Source: Cupriavidus sp. IDO
Lineage (GTDB): Bacteria > Pseudomonadota > Gammaproteobacteria > Burkholderiales > Burkholderiaceae
Reading direction: 5' to 3'
DNA: 64,000 nucleotides
Assembly (NCBI RefSeq): GCF_000812465.1
Contig: NZ_JWMA01000022.1
Coordinates: 44,194 to 108,193 of the forward strand
Positions 16,785 through 25,549 of the stretch are shown one piece after another. The position numbers and the translations under genes are program-made. The first letter of the stretch is position 1. Each line of letters begins with the position of its first letter. The notes beneath the pieces were generated by a model, which was not told where the DNA came from, did no database searches, and saw only the letters and a list, made by a program, of their open reading frames with translations.

Positions 16785-18419
16785 TCACTGCCGGTTCGAT
16801 GCCGCCACCGGAGCATTCGGTTGCGCGGCCACCGGTGCCTTCGGCTGCGCGGCCACTGGTGCCTTCGGCTGCGCGGCCACTGGCGCGGGCGGCGCAGTGG
16901 CGCCATCATCCTTCACTTCCCGCCAGCCGCCGCCGAGCGCCTTGTACAGCGAAACGCGGCTGGTCAGGCTGGCCAGCTGGTAGGTGATCAGCGACTGCTG
17001 CGCGCCATAGAGCTGGCGCTGGGCATCGAACACGCCGAAGTAGTCGTCCACGCCGTTGCGGAAGCGCATTTCGGAAAGCCGCCTGGTTTCGGTGCCTTCC
17101 TTCACCAGGGCTTCCTGTGCCTTGGCCTGCCGCTCGTAGGTGGCACGTGCCGCCATGCTGTCGGCCACTTCGCGGAAGGCGGTCTGGATGGTCTTCTCGT
17201 AGTTCGCGACAAAGATGTCCTTGCGCACCTTGGCCAGGTCCAGGCCGGCCTGGTTGCGCCCGGCGTTGAAGATCGGCACGGTGATCTGGGGCGCGAACAC
17301 CCATGCCAGGCCGCCGGAGAAGAGCCCCGCCAGGCTGGTGCTGGCTGCGCCCACGGCGCCGGTCAGCGTGATGCTCGGGAAAAACGCTGCGCGAGCGGCG
17401 CCGATATTGGCATTGGCCGCCTTGAGTTGGTGCTCGGCATCGAGGATGTCGGGGCGGCGCTCAAGCAGGCTGGAGGGCAGGCCCTCCGGAAACTCCGCCA
17501 GCAGGTTGCTGCCATCAAGCGGTGCGGGGCCTGCCGCGGTTGCGGTGATGGGGTCGCCCACGGCATCGGGCAGCTTGCCGCCGATCAGCAGGCTCAGCGC
17601 GTTCTCGTCCTGCGCCACCTGCCGGGTGTATTGCTCCACGCCCACCTGCGCGGTCTGCACCTGCGTTTCCACGCGATGCTGGTCGATCTGCGCCATCGCG
17701 CCCGCGCGGCGGCCGCGGCTGACCATCTCGGCGGCGTCCTGCTGGGTCTTGAGCGTGTCCTGCGACAGCTTGAGCAAAGCCCGGTCCGCCAGCAGCGTCA
17801 GGTAGGCGTTGGCTACCTCCGCCACCAGGCTGATCTGCGCGCTGCGCCGTGCCTCCTCGGTGGCCATGTATTGTTCCAGCGCGGCGTGCTTGAGGCTGCG
17901 TACGCGGCCGAAGAAGTCCAGTTCGAAGGCGGTGAAGCCGATCCCGGCGTTATAGGTCGTGATCTGCGCCGGCTGGCCCGGCGCGCGGATCTTCGACGAC
18001 AGCCGCTGCGCCACCAGGCCCGCGTTGGCGTCCACGGTCGGGAACTGCGCGGCGCGTTCGATCTGGTACAGCGCGCGCGATTCGTCGATGGCCAGCGTGG
18101 CCATGCGCAGGTCGCGGTTGTTGGCCAGCGCCAGTTCGATAAGCTGCCTCAGGTTCGGATCGACAAAGACATCGCGCCATCCCAGGTCAGCCGCCGAGGG
18201 GCCGGCGGGTTGTGGCTGGCCAGTCTGCCCAGGCTGCGCCGCCGCGCCAGGCTTCGCGCCGTTGTAGGCCGCGCCCTGCGGGTACGCGGACGGGATGGGC
18301 GCATCGGGACGCTGGTAGTTGGGCTCCAGGCTGCATGCGGCAAGTGCCACGGCAAGCGCGCACGGCAGCACGCGCATCGGATTGAAAGTCGGGGACAGGC
18401 TTCGCATGGGCAATCTCAT
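16785..18419 (-). CDS. Outer-membrane factor lipoprotein (NodT/OprM family)
   Basis: The protein has 544 aa. The start could also be the ATG at 18407, which has a better ribosome site (GAGAT at 5 nt). The lipobox LAAC (Cys about 28) follows a short hydrophobic signal, then SLEPNYQRP, the usual OprM mature start. Two TolC-type repeats follow ([46 protein letters not shown]). It ends in an unusual tail of APVAAQPK-type octapeptides. It is the last gene of the operon with the glycosyltransferase and HlyD-type adaptor, 18 nt after the former, so it is the likely outer-membrane exit for that system and not a drug-pump part. Confidence 0.88.
   Translation of the reverse strand: MRLPMRSLSPTFNPMRVLPCALAVALAACSLEPNYQRPDAPIPSAYPQGAAYNGAKPGAAAQPGQTGQPQPAGPSAADLGWRDVFVDPNLRQLIELALANNRDLRMATLAIDESRALYQIERAAQFPTVDANAGLVAQRLSSKIRAPGQPAQITTYNAGIGFTAFELDFFGRVRSLKHAALEQYMATEEARRSAQISLVAEVANAYLTLLADRALLKLSQDTLKTQQDAAEMVSRGRRAGAMAQIDQHRVETQVQTAQVGVEQYTRQVAQDENALSLLIGGKLPDAVGDPITATAAGPAPLDGSNLLAEFPEGLPSSLLERRPDILDAEHQLKAANANIGAARAAFFPSITLTGAVGAASTSLAGLFSGGLAWVFAPQITVPIFNAGRNQAGLDLAKVRKDIFVANYEKTIQTAFREVADSMAARATYERQAKAQEALVKEGTETRRLSEMRFRNGVDDYFGVFDAQRQLYGAQQSLITYQLASLTSRVSLYKALGGGWREVKDDGATAPPAPVAAQPKAPVAAQPKAPVAAQPNAPVAASNRQ
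16810..16881. repeat. Three 24-bp tandem repeats in the outer-membrane factor gene
   Basis: Units at 16810-16833, 16834-16857 and 16858-16881. The last two are identical and the first differs at several positions. Each encodes the octapeptide APVAAQPK (or APVAAQPN) in the C-terminal tail. Copy number may vary between strains, since the unit is in frame. Confidence 0.9.
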
Positions 18420-18437
18420 TGTGGTTAGAAGACGCGC

Positions 18438-20399
18438 TCAACCCATCAGCGCGCGCCGCATGAAACGCGAGATCGCCAGGCGCGGGCGGCCCTGTCTGGC
18501 GATGTTGTGCGCCGGGTCGGTGAACAGCGTGCGGATCAGGCGATGGCGTGCCGCCATGTCCGCATGCAACGCGAGGCCCAGCAACTGGTCCTTGCGCCGC
18601 ACGATCCGGCAAGGGACCCAGCCGGTCGGCGCCAGCCACACTGCGCCCTCGGCGTCGACCGGCATCATGGCCGCCAGCGGCGTGGTCACCGCCACGCCGT
18701 TGCACGACAGGTCGGTAGTGGTGACCTGGAGTTCGCGCTCGCCCACCCGCAGCATCGCGCGTGCCCGATAGGGAAAGCGCTCCTCCTTGCGCGGCCGCGG
18801 CAGCTCCACGCACACCAGCAGCGAGGCCAGGTAGAGCATCAGCGCAATGCCGGTCCAGACCGTGTTGAAGGCCAGCCCCTGCGAATCCGGGTCGGCCAGC
18901 AGCGCGTGGCCGAGCCCCAGTGCCGACAGCCCCGCCAATCCGGCATAGAGCGCGGCGAACTTGCCGTGGATGACTACCTTCGAACGGTCCAGCCCCTTGT
19001 TGGTGACCTTGAAAGGGCGCCCGAACGGCTTGAACATGGCACTGACCAGCGAAGCCGTCACCGCCATCGCGGCAACAATCTGCGTGACTTCCGTGAAGAT
19101 CGGCAGCGCGCGCTGGCCGGTGATCCAGATGCTGTACGCCCAGTAGGCAACCAGTGCCGGCACGCCGTACGCAAGGAACTGCAGCGGCTCGCCGTAGAGC
19201 GTCGGCACGTCGAAGTACCAGTAGAGCAGCGGTCCGGCCAGCAGCATCAGCGTGAACGGGCGCGACAGCCAGTGCAGCAGGCCGTGCACGTAGTGCAGCC
19301 GCTGCACGAAGGTATAGCCGCGTCCGCGCAACGGCCCGTCCGCGGTCAGCGCAACCTGGATCGTGCCAAGGCCCCAGCGGCTGCGCTGGCTGATGTACTC
19401 GGGCAGGCCTTCCGCGGACAGGCCCACGCTGAGGCGCTCATTGAGCCAGCGGGTGATGTAGCCGTGTGGAAGCAGGCGGTAGGTCAGGTGGATGTCCTCG
19501 GTCACGGTGCCGGTCGGGAAGCCGCCGATCAGCTCGAGCAGGTCGCGCCGCACCACGAACGACGTGCCGATGCAGAAGGCCGAGCCCCAGGCGTCTTTGG
19601 CCGGCTGCATCACGTCGAAGAACGCGCGCTGCTCGTCCACCCAGCATTCCGTGGCGCGCAGGTTGTACTGGATGGGGTCGGCGTTGTAGTAGAACTGGGG
19701 CGTCTGCACCAGGCCCACCTTGGGGTCGTTGAACAGCCCGACCGTGCGCAGCAGGATGTTCCGGTGCGGGGCGAAGTCCGCGTCGAGCACCAGGATGTGG
19801 GGCGCGCCGCCCGACTCCGCGCTGAGACGCAACCCGTTGTTGAGATTGCCCGCCTTCGCATGCGTGTTGTCGGGCCGCGTGGCGTAGTGCGCGCCCACGC
19901 GTTCGCAGAATGCCTTGAGCCAGTCGCGCCGGGTATCGTCGAGCACCCAGACGCGGAAGTCCGGGTAGTCGATGGCGAGTGCCGACACGATGGTCTTCTC
20001 GAGGATGTCCAGCCCTTCGTTGTAGGTGGCGATGAAGATATCCACGCGGGGCACCTGCTGCGCGCGCCGCAAGGCGGCCTCGCCAGCGTCCGCGTCGGGG
20101 GAGTGGTTGCTGGTGCGCGACATCACCACGATGGAGATCAGCGTGTAGGCCAGCGTCATGCATTCGAAGGCGAAGAATACGTGCGCCCACACGCTCGCAA
20201 AGTCCATGTGGAACTCGGGCAGGGTCTGGGTGGCGCGCCAGATCAGGTACACCAGCAGCAGCACCGCGGTGATGCCGCCAAAGAGCATGCGGTCAGTCGT
20301 GCGGTCCTGCCGGCATAGCTGGCTGAGCATGATCACGGCCAGCAGCACGCCGCCGTTGATGACGAGCAGTGTCTGGTTTTCGAGGAACAGGGCGAACAT
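18438..20399 (-). CDS. Processive family-2 glycosyltransferase with C-terminal PilZ domain (BcsA-like)
   Basis: The 653-aa inner-membrane synthase starts at MFALFLENQT, with AAGGAG upstream and 2 nt after the previous stop. Two N-terminal membrane helices precede the catalytic domain: VLDD (Asp154/155), DAD (206-208), TED (300-302) and QRSRW (338-342), the full set of a processive beta-glycan synthase. More helices follow, then a PilZ domain with both c-di-GMP motifs, RKEER (537-541) and DLSCNG (563-568). It should polymerise a nucleotide sugar and pass the chain across the membrane under c-di-GMP control. No BcsB, BcsC or BcsZ is encoded nearby, so cellulose is only one possible product. Confidence 0.92.
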   Translation of the reverse strand: MFALFLENQTLLVINGGVLLAVIMLSQLCRQDRTTDRMLFGGITAVLLLVYLIWRATQTLPEFHMDFASVWAHVFFAFECMTLAYTLISIVVMSRTSNHSPDADAGEAALRRAQQVPRVDIFIATYNEGLDILEKTIVSALAIDYPDFRVWVLDDTRRDWLKAFCERVGAHYATRPDNTHAKAGNLNNGLRLSAESGGAPHILVLDADFAPHRNILLRTVGLFNDPKVGLVQTPQFYYNADPIQYNLRATECWVDEQRAFFDVMQPAKDAWGSAFCIGTSFVVRRDLLELIGGFPTGTVTEDIHLTYRLLPHGYITRWLNERLSVGLSAEGLPEYISQRSRWGLGTIQVALTADGPLRGRGYTFVQRLHYVHGLLHWLSRPFTLMLLAGPLLYWYFDVPTLYGEPLQFLAYGVPALVAYWAYSIWITGQRALPIFTEVTQIVAAMAVTASLVSAMFKPFGRPFKVTNKGLDRSKVVIHGKFAALYAGLAGLSALGLGHALLADPDSQGLAFNTVWTGIALMLYLASLLVCVELPRPRKEERFPYRARAMLRVGERELQVTTTDLSCNGVAVTTPLAAMMPVDAEGAVWLAPTGWVPCRIVRRKDQLLGLALHADMAARHRLIRTLFTDPAHNIARQGRPRLAISRFMRRALMG

Positions 20400-20401
20400 C
20401 G

Positions 20402-21745
20402 TCACTCCTTGCGCGGGGGTACCGCGATGGTGGCGGTGCCGCACTGCGCGTCGAGGCAGCCGGCGGGCCGGAACGGGTTCCAGCGCGCGGCCGCAAGCAC
20501 GGCCCACGCAGTGGCACCCAGGTGAGGCAGGTGGAAGTAATAGAAGTCGTCGGTGGTGGATGTGGGGCCAATCTGCAGTCCGGTGCGGATGCGAGTTTCC
20601 GGCGTGGCATAGAGCAGCCCGGACGGCGCGCGCTGCGAGAGCAGCAGGTCCCACAGCGGCTGGACTTCCTGCTCGCGCCCCATCGCCTGCAGCACCAGCG
20701 CGGCCTGCCCGGTGCCTTCGGTCCACACGCCGTCGGGGCTCGCCTTGAAGCCGTAGCCGTTGCGCACCTTGTGATGGCCGCCCACCCAGTCCAGGCTGCG
20801 GCGCCAGTCGGCCGGCGGTTCCGGGTCGGCAATCAGCGGCCACAATGCGGCGTCGAGTGCCGACGGTTCGCTGTTCAGCGTATGCCCGTCATCACGCGTG
20901 CCGATGACGAAGCGGCCCTCGCGCGGCTGCCACATCGCATCGACGAAGGCGCGCGAGCGCGCGGCAGCCTCGCGCCAGCGCGCGTCGCTGCGGTGGCGCG
21001 CCAGCCAGCTGAAGGCGGCGTAGGTATCGACGTTGTGCTCGGTGGATTTCCAGCCCTGGCGCGTCGGCTTGGGTTCATGGGCGAAGAAGCCGCCGATATA
21101 GCCCGCCGGCGCGGTGGCGTCGAACATGTTCGCCTGCACCCACCCCATCAGCGCGGCGGCGCCGTCCAGGTAGCGCTTGTCCTGCGTGGCCTCATAGACG
21201 GCCAGCAGCATCAGCGCAGCCCAGGCGACGTTGCCGGTGGCGGTGCCAACCTGGTAAGCATCTTCGAACCAGCGCTTGCTTGGCTCGTCCCACCAGCCCG
21301 GCAGCGGTGCCGGTCCCGGCGGCAGCGCCCCGGCGCGATAGGCATTGCGCAGGCGCGCGTCGTGGTAGTGGCGGTCCTGCTGGCTGGCCTGCAGCATGGC
21401 ATCGGCAATGCGCCGCGCTTCGGGCACCTTGCGGCAGGCCACCAGCGCGATGCCGGCGAGCGCGTTGTCGTAGACAAAGGCGGCCTGGCGCAGGGCAGGC
21501 GCGAGCGGCTCGCCGCCAGGCGCAGGCTCATAGCTGCCGAGGAACACCGGGCCCGTGCCCGGCACCGCGCTGACGCGTCCCGCCAGCGTCTTGCAACCGT
21601 CAGCCAGCAAGCTGTCGCGCGCGGGCGGGCTTGCCGCGGCGGGCGCCGCGGGAAGCAGGCACAGTGTCAGCGCGAGCGTCGTGCAAAGCATGGTCCAGCG
21701 ACGCGCGACACAAGGCTTGAGGGAAAGCGGATTGGGCTGGCGCAT
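20402..21745 (-). CDS. Periplasmic putative glycoside hydrolase/lyase of alpha-barrel type
   Basis: The protein has 447 aa with an N-terminal signal (hydrophobic residues about 19-38 ending AAPAAAS). The mature part is rich in amphipathic helices with conserved acidic and aromatic clusters: LPGWWDEPSKRWFEDAYQ, STEHNVDTYAAFSWLARH, EPSALDAALWPL and WTEGTGQAALVLQAMG. These patterns are typical of (alpha/alpha)6-barrel glycosidases and polysaccharide lyases, but I cannot name the family. Set between the adaptor and synthase genes, it may trim or edit the polymer as BcsZ does for cellulose or AlgL for alginate (inferred). Confidence 0.65.
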   Translation of the reverse strand: MRQPNPLSLKPCVARRWTMLCTTLALTLCLLPAAPAAASPPARDSLLADGCKTLAGRVSAVPGTGPVFLGSYEPAPGGEPLAPALRQAAFVYDNALAGIALVACRKVPEARRIADAMLQASQQDRHYHDARLRNAYRAGALPPGPAPLPGWWDEPSKRWFEDAYQVGTATGNVAWAALMLLAVYEATQDKRYLDGAAALMGWVQANMFDATAPAGYIGGFFAHEPKPTRQGWKSTEHNVDTYAAFSWLARHRSDARWREAAARSRAFVDAMWQPREGRFVIGTRDDGHTLNSEPSALDAALWPLIADPEPPADWRRSLDWVGGHHKVRNGYGFKASPDGVWTEGTGQAALVLQAMGREQEVQPLWDLLLSQRAPSGLLYATPETRIRTGLQIGPTSTTDDFYYFHLPHLGATAWAVLAAARWNPFRPAGCLDAQCGTATIAVPPRKE

Positions 21746-21773
21746 AGGCGTGCATTCCGGTGTCCATGTGCAA

Positions 21774-23111
21774 TCAGGACAACGTGGTCCTCACGCGGCC
21801 CAGCCAGCTCTGGTCGAGCGAAACCTTGGCCCACCGTCCCATCGCGCAACGTCCCGAAGAGCCGTTGGTGGTCTTGCCCTGCACGTTGCCGAGCGGACGG
21901 TCCAGCTTGGCGATCACGTAGATCTCGTTCTTCTCGATCGGTGGGAACGGCACGAAGTAGCGCGCCTGTTCACCATCGGGCGCACGCGGCAGGACTTCCG
22001 CCACCGACGCCGCCAGCGCAACCGGCACGCCGTCTACCTGCACGCTCAGGCGCGCGCCCGGCAGCAGGTCATCGCTCAGGCTGCGCGGGAACACCGCCAC
22101 CACGCGGGTCTGCGCGCAGTTGCTGGCGCGCGCAAGCGTGGCGCCTGCGGCGACCCGCATGCCGGGATGTGCAATCACGTCTTCGATCACGCCAGGCTCG
22201 CTCGAGCGGATCTCCAGGTTCGAAAGCCGGTCGATGCGTTCCTGCTCGGTCGCGATCAGCTGGTCGACCGACTTTCCGTATTCCTCGAGTTGCTGCAGCT
22301 CCGCAGTCAGTTGTGCGGCCTCCGCGCCAAGCAGCTGACGCCGCTGCGACAGCGTCGCCATCGGCCCGTCGGCGGATGAAGCGTAGACCTTGTTGCGCGA
22401 GGCTTCGCTTTCGCCAACGGCGCTTTCCAGCTCAGCCTTTGCCGCTGCCTTGGCGTTGGTCAGCATGGAAAGCTGGTAGCGTGACGCATTGGTATAGGCC
22501 TCGCTCACCGCGCCGGCCCATTGCATGTTCTGGTTGCGGTTGACCACTTCCTCCTGCTGGTCCACCTGTGCGTTGGCCGCGGCTACGCGCGCTTCAAGCC
22601 CCCGCACTTTTGCCGCGTGTTCGCGCTGCGCGGCGCCGTTGTACTTCTGCAGGTCCTGGTCGGTCGACGCCAGCAGGCGCTGGTTGCTCGCGAGCTTTGC
22701 CTTGGCGGCGTCATAGCGCTGCTGGGTGTCGAGCTTCTTGCCGGTGAGCTCGACCAGCAGCGAGCGGTCGATGTTGGGGTTCTGCACCGTCATCAGCGGC
22801 TGGTTGGCGGCAAAGGGTTGTCCCGCTGCCACCATCTGCTGCATCACGATCCCTTCTACCGGCGAAGTCACCAGGCTGACGGGACTGTTGACCACGGCCC
22901 GTTCCGAAGAACGCGTGAAGACATTGGGAAACATGATGGTGAGCACGGCCCAGATGATGAACAGCACCACGCCGTATCCGGCCATGCGCGGCACGATGTG
23001 CCACAGCGGAACGGCCACCGGCTGGCGGCGCTCCGGCACCCGTGCGTCGCCGTACGGCAGGCGGGCCGGTGCAGTGGTCTGTCTGGACAAGTTGTCGAGC
23101 TGGTCGGGCAT
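21774..23111 (-). CDS. HlyD-type membrane-fusion protein of the glycan synthase operon
   Basis: The protein has 445 aa. One membrane helix (about residues 44-62) is followed by a lipoyl-like half (TSPVEGIVMQQMVAAGQPFAANQPLMTVQNP), a coiled-coil hairpin (about 105-275, rich in Ala, Gln, Glu) and the second lipoyl half (EPGVIEDVIAHPGMRVAAGATLARA). The beta-barrel end reads LLPGARLSVQVDG. It resembles the adaptor proteins paired with synthases, such as Alg44 or BgsB of Sinorhizobium mixed-linkage glucan synthesis, more than drug-pump adaptors. It is the first gene of the four-gene leftward operon. Confidence 0.85.
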   Translation of the reverse strand: MPDQLDNLSRQTTAPARLPYGDARVPERRQPVAVPLWHIVPRMAGYGVVLFIIWAVLTIMFPNVFTRSSERAVVNSPVSLVTSPVEGIVMQQMVAAGQPFAANQPLMTVQNPNIDRSLLVELTGKKLDTQQRYDAAKAKLASNQRLLASTDQDLQKYNGAAQREHAAKVRGLEARVAAANAQVDQQEEVVNRNQNMQWAGAVSEAYTNASRYQLSMLTNAKAAAKAELESAVGESEASRNKVYASSADGPMATLSQRRQLLGAEAAQLTAELQQLEEYGKSVDQLIATEQERIDRLSNLEIRSSEPGVIEDVIAHPGMRVAAGATLARASNCAQTRVVAVFPRSLSDDLLPGARLSVQVDGVPVALAASVAEVLPRAPDGEQARYFVPFPPIEKNEIYVIAKLDRPLGNVQGKTTNGSSGRCAMGRWAKVSLDQSWLGRVRTTLS

Positions 23112-23528
23112 TTCGTTTGTTCTCCGGCAAGCAGGTCAATGCACACTCGGCTGTCCGTTACCGCAACGCCGCGAGTGTTCGTAAGGCAAAACCAGTCCCT
23201 CGCGCAAGGGCAATTGCACGAAGCCCGGCTTGCATGTCCCCAGTTCAGCTTATTGTCTGCAGCGCATCTCGATCACGGCCATCGGCCACGTCGGAGCACC
23301 TTGCAAAGCGGACCGGCACACACCGGTCCGTTGGATCGCCCGTTACATCCGGGCACTTTCGTTCAATGGCCCTTGAGCCACGAATATGGCAACCCGTTGA
23401 AGCACTACATGAAATGAATTCGGGTTGCCGCGCTGGTGTTAAGGCTAGTCAAGTGTCTCCGCCCTTGCTGTAAGAATGTGTAAGGGCTGGCTGTAGCATC
23501 ACTTAATTCTTGGATGTCTGTGTGGATA
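23112..23528. other. Intergenic region before the glycan synthase operon
   Basis: The region contains the start region of the HlyD-type gene on its left and the 3' end of the MFS gene on its right. It is less GC-rich than its flanks, especially near 23380-23520, so it is probably regulatory. I found no gene and no operator clear enough to report. Confidence 0.5.
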
Positions 23529-24983
23529 TCACTCATCGAAGCTCAGGGGCGGCGCCACCTCTTCAAGCGGACGCCGTTCCGCATCAACGCCGAAACGCAG
23601 CGCCAGCAGTCCCGCAATCACCACCAGCGCGGCACCGATGCCGTAGCCCGCTGCCACCGCGCCGCGGCTGCCGCTTTCGATCAGCGTGCCGAGCAGCACG
23701 GGTGCCACGAAGCCGCCGGTTCCCGTGCCCACGGCATAGAAGACGGAAATGGCCAGGGCACGCATTTCCAGCGGGAATACTTCGCTCGCGGTGAGGTAGG
23801 CGGAACTCGCGGCTGCCGAGGCGAGGAAGAACACCGCGGACCAGCACAGTGCCTGGGTTCGCGCATCGAGCCACCCTTGCGTGAAGGCCCAGCCGGTCAG
23901 TGCCAGGCCGAGGCCGGAGAGCACGTAAGTGAGCGCGATCATGCGCCGCCGTCCGACGTGGTCGAACAGCGGCCCCAGCAGCAAGGGGCCGACGGCATTG
24001 CCGAGTGCGAACGGAAAGATGTACAGCGCGACGCGCGCGTCGGGCACGCCGTAGAAGCGGGTCAGCACCAGCGCGTAGGTGAAGAAGATGGCGTTGTAGA
24101 AGAACGCCTGCGCCACCATCAGCGCCAGCGTGATCACGCTGCGCCGCCGGTAGCGATGCACCAGCAGCCGCATGACGTCCCCGATGGCCGGCGCTGCCTG
24201 CTGCCGGAAGCCCATCCGCGTGCGCGTGGAAGGCACTGGCGGCAGCTCGCCGTGCGCAGCCCGGATGTCGGCTTCGATCGAGGCGATGACGCCTTCGGCT
24301 TCATCATGACGCCCGTGCGTGGCGAGCCAGCGCGGACTCTCCGGTACATGGCGCCGCACCAGCACGATGGCAATCGCGAGGATCGCGCCCAGCCCGAAGC
24401 AGACGCGCCATCCCCACACCGGCCCCAGCACGCGCGCATCGAGCAGCAGCAGGCTCAGGCCGGCGCCCAGCGCCGCGCCGAACCAGAAGCTGCCGTTGAT
24501 GGCGAGGTTGACGCGCCCGCGCACGCGCGCGGGAATCAGTTCATCGATGGCCGAGTTGATCGCCGCGTACTCGCCCCCGATGCCAAGGCCGGTGCAGAAG
24601 CGGCATAGCGCAAACATCGTGAAGCCCGGCGAAAACGCCGTGGCGAGCGTTGCCGCCATGTAGACCAGCAACGTCGCCAGGAACAGCCGCTTGCGCCCGA
24701 GGCGGTCTGCCATCCGGCCGAACACCAGTGCGCCGATCACCGCGCCGAGGATATAGAGCGAGCCCGACCATCCGACTTGCCCCGCTGTCAGCGCCAGTGT
24801 GTCCTGCCGCTCCAGCACGGCGCCGACCGAGCCGACCAGCGTGACTTCGAGCCCGTCCAGGATCCATGCGACGCCCAGCGCAATCGCCACGCGCCAGTGC
24901 CAGCGCGACCACGGCAGGCGGTCGAGACGCGCGGGAATGTCGCTGCTGAAGCCGGTCGCGGAAGTGTGGGGCGGCGCGGACAT
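23529..24983 (-). CDS. MFS metabolite:H+ symporter
   Basis: The transporter has 484 aa starting at MSAPPHTS. The frame continues upstream to a TTG but without a convincing ribosome site. Twelve membrane helices are visible. The loop 2-3 motif GRMADRLGRKRLF and the sugar-porter/aromatic-acid style GIGGEYAAINSAIDELIPARVRGRV are clear, as is DHVGRRRM in the second half. This pattern is shared by 4-hydroxybenzoate, shikimate and other organic-acid carriers. The substrate is unknown. No catabolic gene is in the same operon. Confidence 0.82.
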   Translation of the reverse strand: MSAPPHTSATGFSSDIPARLDRLPWSRWHWRVAIALGVAWILDGLEVTLVGSVGAVLERQDTLALTAGQVGWSGSLYILGAVIGALVFGRMADRLGRKRLFLATLLVYMAATLATAFSPGFTMFALCRFCTGLGIGGEYAAINSAIDELIPARVRGRVNLAINGSFWFGAALGAGLSLLLLDARVLGPVWGWRVCFGLGAILAIAIVLVRRHVPESPRWLATHGRHDEAEGVIASIEADIRAAHGELPPVPSTRTRMGFRQQAAPAIGDVMRLLVHRYRRRSVITLALMVAQAFFYNAIFFTYALVLTRFYGVPDARVALYIFPFALGNAVGPLLLGPLFDHVGRRRMIALTYVLSGLGLALTGWAFTQGWLDARTQALCWSAVFFLASAAASSAYLTASEVFPLEMRALAISVFYAVGTGTGGFVAPVLLGTLIESGSRGAVAAGYGIGAALVVIAGLLALRFGVDAERRPLEEVAPPLSFDE

Positions 24984-25112
24984 GGATGCCGGTGGCGGTG
25001 GCCGGAGTGCGCGGGTCACCAGCAGGCTGAAGGACAACCTGGGTATTCCATCAATGTCTGCATGCCAGGAAAGCCGGACATGAAGACAAGGCGGCGCGCG
25101 ACGGATCGGCCG

Positions 25113-25355
25113 TCAGGGCGCGGGCGACCTCAGTGCCGCATTGAGCTGGTCGACGATCTCGGCCCAGTCGGCATCTTCCTGGATCTCCTCGCGCAGCAGG
25201 GTCGCCTGCGCCGGCGTCCAGAACGGGGCGTCTGCGAGCATGACGTCGTCTGGCAGCGGCGAATGCGCCGCCAGGAATGCGCGGATGCCCTGTTCATCCG
25301 AAGGCAGGCCAAGTTGTGCAAACAATTCGGAAAAGCGGTGGAATGTCTGGTCCAT
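25113..25355 (-). CDS. DUF2789 family protein
   Basis: An 80-aa acidic soluble protein. The family pattern is complete: FSELFAQLGLPSD, the turn HSPLPDDVMLADAPFWTPAQATLLREEI, and DADWAEIVDQLNAALR. The function of the family is unknown. It stands alone, 129 nt from the MFS gene. Confidence 0.85.
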   Translation of the reverse strand: MDQTFHRFSELFAQLGLPSDEQGIRAFLAAHSPLPDDVMLADAPFWTPAQATLLREEIQEDADWAEIVDQLNAALRSPAP

Positions 25356-25549
25356 GGTTGTGCCCTGTCATTGATGGGAGAGACTCAAGCAAGTGTAGAG
25401 CACGCGCCGCCCGCGCGGCCGCGCGTCGCGCGGAACGATTCGCCGCGCACGGACACGAACGATGATGGGGCCGTGGAGCCGATGCGGTCCGCCCGGCGGC
25501 GGGGAGCGCACATCTCCGCGGCAACCGCAAGCCCGACAGGAGGGTCGAT

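Noticed and set aside
16810..16881. CRISPR-like array
   Set aside because: The units are contiguous in-frame coding repeats without spacers.
18438..20399. Cellulose synthase operon (bcs)
   Set aside because: The catalytic subunit is BcsA-like, but no BcsB, BcsC or BcsZ homologue is present; the product is left open.
20400..20843. N-terminal extension of the glycosyltransferase to 801 aa
   Set aside because: It is an out-of-frame reading of the upstream hydrolase gene; AAGGAG and the membrane helix fix the start at 20399.
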